A stretch of 7,335 nt of DNA, taken from Solirubrobacteraceae bacterium. Its GTDB lineage: Bacteria; Actinomycetota; Thermoleophilia; Solirubrobacterales; Solirubrobacteraceae. This document shows positions 5,414 to 7,335 of the stretch, in pieces. Numbering within the stretch: position 1 is the stretch's first letter; every line of letters starts with the position of its first letter. Location: the NCBI GenBank assembly GCA_019683665.1, contig JADGIB010000181.1:1-7335 (forward strand), given 5' to 3'. The notes beneath the pieces are model-generated. The model was not told the origin of the DNA, did not search any database, and saw nothing but the letters and a program-made list of their open reading frames with translations. Made by a program: the position numbers and the translations under genes.

Positions 5414-6904
5414 TCAGTGCGCCCCGACCAGCTCGCGCTCGCGGCCGACCGGCCGGACGTAGGCGTCGCGGTGGCGGGCGGTGAGCACGACCGTGTTCGA
5501 CCCGGGCCGGTGCGTGAACGGCTCCAGCCGCACGCGGAACCCACTGCGCTCGCCGACGAGCGCGAAGATCGGCCCGTTGACCCAGTTGAGGATCGACCCC
5601 TCGAGCTTGCCGGGGCCGCGGAAGGCCGCGTACTCGCCGACGTCGCGGACGAAGATGTCCTGGGCGACGAGCGTCCCCTCGTGGTGGAGGAGCTGGAGCG
5701 TCTGGGCGAAGCTCTCGACCGCGACCGTCGACATGTGGACGCGCGTCCACTCGGGCATGTTGTCGAGCAGCTCGTCGAGGTGGACGTCGGCGCTCGGGGC
5801 GACGCGCATCGCCGACGGGGCCGGCACCTCGACGTACATCTCCTCGAGGTGGACGGCATCCCACACGTCGGCCCAGAAGCGCACGCCGGCCGGGGTGTCG
5901 CCGTGCGCGGACGGCCCCTCGCGCAGGACGTGCTGGACGGCGGCGACGATCTCGTTCTCGGCGATCCCGTGCGCGGCGGCGATCGCGGCGACCTCGCCGG
6001 GGGTGATGCTCGCGCGCACGAGCGGCTCGTAGGCGCGGTCGCCGACCCGCATGAGCTCGTCGGTCGGGAGGTTGTCGTAGAGGTTGCACGCGTGCGCGAA
6101 CAGGAGCTTGCCGCGCAGGTGCTCGAGCCCGTGGATCGGGTTGCGGAAGTCGAGCTCGAGGCAGTCGACGAGGTGGTCGTAGCCCTTCAGCGTCTGGCGG
6201 GCGCGCTCGAGGACGTGCGGCGAGTAGTCGGCCATGAGGTAGCGCACGCGCGGGAGGTAGTCGCGCCCGCGCCGCGCGCAGGCCGCGTCGAACGTCTCCA
6301 TCCACGTGCGGGCCTGGTGGCCGTCGCCGACGCCGAGCTCGAGCACCTGGATCTCGTCGGGCAGCTCCGACCACTCGTCGAGGCGGACGAGCGTGTCGAG
6401 GAACGCCTCGATCTGCTCGGCCCAGAACGCCGGGTTGGTGCCGTCGGAGACGCCGCCGGGCAGCGCGGCGGCGTAGTCGTGCTTGAACGTCTCGTCCCAG
6501 GCGGCGAGGTGGCGCCAGTAGCTGCGGTTGAACGACCAGACGACGCTCTTGCTCGGGCGGACCCAGTCCTCGAGGTGGATGCACTCGTGGACGTCGGGGA
6601 TGATCCCCAGGGCCTTCGAGAGGCGCTGGACGATGTCGTGGGCGAGCGCCTCGGGGGTCATCTCGCGGGCGCGGCGCACGTCGATGGCGATCTCGGCCAG
6701 CGGGCCGGTCTCGGCGGGCTCGGTCCCGAACGGGCGCACCATGACCGGGGCGCGGAAGCTCTTGCGGTACTGGACCCAGTCGAGGACGGCGGCGAGACGC
6801 GCGTGGTCGAGGTCGACGGCGGCGGCCGCCTCGGCGATCGCGGGCGCGATGACGGCCAGGTCGGCGGGCTCGGCGCGTCCGACGCAGTTCAACTGGATCA
6901 GCAC
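5414..6904 (-). CDS. MidA-like class I SAM-dependent methyltransferase with extra N-terminal domain
   Basis: This 496-residue protein carries a Rossmann methyltransferase core: motif I VLELGVGDG (187-195), a second strand YLMADYSPHVLERARQTL (222-239), the acidic strand CLELDF (248-253) and LLFAHACNLYDNLP (267-280). The N-x-x-D-x-L-P ending resembles the NEFFDALP-type motif of MidA/NDUFAF7 protein-arginine methyltransferases, so a distant MidA-like relation is inferred. The C-terminal part has LLHHEGTLVAQDIFV (405-419) and the conspicuous FRGPGKLEGSILNWVNGP (428-445). Residues 1-115 form a separate domain of unknown function with two beta-alpha-beta-like units. A helical stretch (about 300-350) interrupts the core. 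No signal or membrane segment is seen. The GTG at 6904 was chosen over an ATG at 6934 because AGAGGAGAGG (6920-6911) precedes it at proper distance. It is co-transcribed with the LuxR gene. The substrate (protein, lipid or small molecule) is unknown. Confidence 0.8.
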   Translation of the reverse strand: MLIQLNCVGRAEPADLAVIAPAIAEAAAAVDLDHARLAAVLDWVQYRKSFRAPVMVRPFGTEPAETGPLAEIAIDVRRAREMTPEALAHDIVQRLSKALGIIPDVHECIHLEDWVRPSKSVVWSFNRSYWRHLAAWDETFKHDYAAALPGGVSDGTNPAFWAEQIEAFLDTLVRLDEWSELPDEIQVLELGVGDGHQARTWMETFDAACARRGRDYLPRVRYLMADYSPHVLERARQTLKGYDHLVDCLELDFRNPIHGLEHLRGKLLFAHACNLYDNLPTDELMRVGDRAYEPLVRASITPGEVAAIAAAHGIAENEIVAAVQHVLREGPSAHGDTPAGVRFWADVWDAVHLEEMYVEVPAPSAMRVAPSADVHLDELLDNMPEWTRVHMSTVAVESFAQTLQLLHHEGTLVAQDIFVRDVGEYAAFRGPGKLEGSILNWVNGPIFALVGERSGFRVRLEPFTHRPGSNTVVLTARHRDAYVRPVGRERELVGAH

Positions 6905-6910
6905 GTGGTT

Positions 6911-6920
6911 CCTCTCCTCT
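6911..6920 (-). promoter_or_regulatory. Strong Shine-Dalgarno deciding the methyltransferase GTG start
   Basis: On the minus strand AGAGGAGAGG lies 6 nt before the GTG at 6904-6902, with AGGAG about 9 nt and GAGG about 6 nt away. It excludes the ATG at 6934, which would place this purine-rich stretch inside the coding region. It is the only strong ribosome binding site before a confident gene here, in contrast to the leaderless-looking metabolic genes. Confidence 0.7.
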
Positions 6921-6948
6921 GGTCGCCGCGTCACCTCGGCGGTTGTCC

Positions 6949-6954
6949 AGCATG
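6949..6954 (-). promoter_or_regulatory. Possible -10 box of the methyltransferase/LuxR operon
   Basis: CATGCT on the minus strand resembles the GATGCT and CATGAT boxes of the divergent pair at 1066-1142. A start about 6-7 nt downstream (near 6942) would give a leader of about 38 nt containing the Shine-Dalgarno sequence. TTGAAC at 6987-6982 is -35-like but 27 bp away, too far for a standard pair. Low confidence. Confidence 0.25.
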
Positions 6955-7016
6955 GTCACGCGTGCCGGGCCGCCCCGCGACGTTCAAAGGGAGTGGATTG
7001 CCACGCCGAACGGATA

Positions 7017-7039
7017 GGGCCTCCCTGTCCGGGCCTCCC
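7017..7039. repeat. Direct repeat GGGCCTCCC x2
   Basis: GGGCCTCCC occurs at 7017-7025 and 7031-7039, 14 bp apart start to start, with TGTCC between. An overlapping 8-mer, GTCCGGGC, recurs at 7027-7034 and 7043-7050, 16 bp apart. The pair lies about 115-135 bp upstream of the methyltransferase start and could be a regulator-binding array. Chance in GC-rich DNA is possible. Confidence 0.4.
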
Positions 7040-7045
7040 CCGGTC

Positions 7046-7072
7046 CGGGCGGCGGGCCGGACCCGCCGCCCG
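7046..7072 (-). terminator. 11-bp perfect GC hairpin, probable terminator of an upstream minus-strand unit
   Basis: Positions 7046-7056 (CGGGCGGCGGG) pair without mismatch with 7062-7072 (CCCGCCGCCCG) around the 5-nt loop CCGGA. It has no T-run, as is common for actinobacterial terminators. On the minus strand it begins 7 nt after the TGA (7082-7080) of the small ORF described at 7080-7193. It therefore could end that unit and insulate the methyltransferase promoter. An attenuator or protein site is the alternative. Confidence 0.45.
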
Positions 7073-7079
7073 CCCGGCG

Positions 7080-7193
7080 TCAGCCCGCGACGCCGGCGGC
7101 CGGCTCGTCCGCGAGCCGCGTCGCGTCGACCGTGTTGCGCAGGGCCGCACCGCCGCCGTCCGGCGGGCCGACCCACCCGCGGACATTGCAAAT
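7080..7193 (-). CDS. Possible small ORF or frameshifted small gene
   Basis: This frame ends ALRNTVDATRLADEPAAGVAG before a TGA. Over its 37 codons only 3 third positions are A or T, against 13 second and 7 first positions, which is the pattern of real high-GC coding sequence. The pattern stops just upstream, at about 7193. A good ribosome site (GGGAGG, then 8 nt, then ATG at 7186) lies exactly there, but that ATG is in a neighbouring frame. The only in-frame starter is ATT at 7193, with the purine-rich stretch directly against it. A one-base loss just after the ATG would give a protein beginning MVRGWVGPPDGGG. I do not recognise the product. Either an assembly error, a broken gene or chance could explain this. 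Confidence 0.25.
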   Translation of the reverse strand: MCNVRGWVGPPDGGGAALRNTVDATRLADEPAAGVAG

Positions 7194-7233
7194 CCCTCCC
7201 GTTCGGGGGGTGCGGTCCCGCGCGGGCCGCGAC

Positions 7234-7239
7234 TAGCGT
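7234..7239 (+). promoter_or_regulatory. Isolated TAGCGT -10-like box
   Basis: TAGCGT fits TANNNT on the plus strand, pointing away from the methyltransferase operon. No start codon follows at the 6-nt spacing seen elsewhere, and no coding frame opens before the window ends. If real, it would serve a gene beyond the window. Weak evidence. Confidence 0.2.
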
Positions 7240-7277
7240 CCGCCGCGCGCCTGGGGGCGCCGCGGCCCCGCCGCCCC

Positions 7278-7335
7278 CCGGGCCGGGGGGGGGGGGTTTT
7301 TGGGGGGTTGGGGTTATAAAAAACTACGAGCCCAC
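7278..7335. other. Poly-G and G/T-rich anomalous tail
   Basis: The end holds a run of about 13 G, then TTTTT, GGGGGG, TTGGGGTTATAAAAAAC and a few mixed bases. This composition is unlike anything else in the window, where AT-rich stretches are absent. Together with the C-rich left end it suggests unreliable sequence at a contig edge. No gene or functional site should be called here. Confidence 0.6.

Larger units (their letters stand above)
6921..7335. other. Long upstream region of the methyltransferase operon without a confident gene
   Basis: This 415-bp stretch holds no recognised gene family. It contains a candidate -10 (6949-6954), a direct repeat of GGGCCTCCC (7017-7025 and 7031-7039), an 11-bp perfect hairpin (7046-7072), a possible small ORF on the minus strand (7080-7193) and a TAGCGT plus-strand box (7234-7239). 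From about 7275 onwards the base composition turns to G/T runs and then AT-rich sequence, unlike the rest of the window. Ordinary reading frames through it are Arg/Pro-rich shadows. Confidence 0.6.

Noticed and set aside
6905..6934. ATG at 6934 as the methyltransferase start
   Set aside because: The strong AGAGGAGAGG lies downstream of it and exactly before the GTG at 6904. The intervening residues MTRRPEERNH look like translated ribosome-site DNA.
5412..6959. Upstream part of the 817-residue minus-strand frame as an N-terminal extension of the LuxR protein
   Set aside because: This half overlaps the methyltransferase gene in another frame and is Arg/Pro/His-rich with no domain. Coding character begins at the GTG at 5411.
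6956..7186. 76-residue minus-strand frame beginning at the ATG with a good ribosome site
   Set aside because: Its A/T bases fall mostly in first codon positions and its protein is Arg/Ala/Pro low-complexity read-through that crosses the hairpin and repeats. The adjacent frame has the coding pattern.
7187..7215. PimM-type PAS-LuxR operator (GGGAWWTCCC core)
   Set aside because: GGGATTTGC matches only the first half. The second half TCCC is absent at the right spacing, so the palindrome is not there.
7278..7310. G-quadruplex or regulatory function for the poly-G tract
   Set aside because: The tract sits at the window edge, with a mirrored poly-C at the other edge. A sequencing artefact is the simpler reading.

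Overview
The window has very high GC content, about three quarters by eye, with G or C at almost every third codon position. The proteins look like those of a free-living actinobacterium. Apparent leaderless starts with TANNNT-like -10 boxes and the overall protein style suggest Actinomycetota, perhaps Thermoleophilia (Solirubrobacterales-like). The phylum is reasonably safe; the class is a guess. No rRNA, tRNA, CRISPR array, insertion sequence or phage gene is visible.

Layout. (1) 1-48: low-complexity C-rich end, probably a contig-edge artefact. (2) 49-1065, minus: a short-form, probably NAD-dependent 6-phosphogluconate dehydrogenase. (3) 1066-1142: divergent promoter region. (4) 1143-2708, plus: acyl-CoA synthetase/AMP-dependent ligase. 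(5) 2797-2994, plus: a 65-residue protein with a CxxC...HxxC zinc-binding pattern. (6) 3056-4495, plus: xylulokinase, preceded by a very likely leaderless promoter. (7) 4506-5411, minus: LuxR-type regulator with a GAF-like N-terminal domain, convergent with xylulokinase. (8) 5414-6904, minus: a 496-residue MidA-like SAM-dependent methyltransferase with an extra N-terminal domain, starting at GTG behind a strong ribosome binding site. (9) 6921-7335: about 400 bases of upstream DNA with direct repeats, an 11-bp perfect hairpin and a possible small ORF, ending in a poly-G/T-rich tail that looks artefactual.

How the genes fit together. The 6-phosphogluconate dehydrogenase and xylulokinase both feed the pentose phosphate pathway, one giving ribulose 5-phosphate and the other xylulose 5-phosphate. 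They are transcribed separately and the acyl-CoA synthetase between them has no evident link, so this part looks like ordinary metabolism. The least familiar part is the methyltransferase and LuxR/GAF pair. The two genes are 2 nt apart and probably translationally coupled, behind a long, structured upstream region. Their joint role is not known to me; a methyltransferase made together with a ligand-sensing regulator is the best candidate here for an undescribed module.
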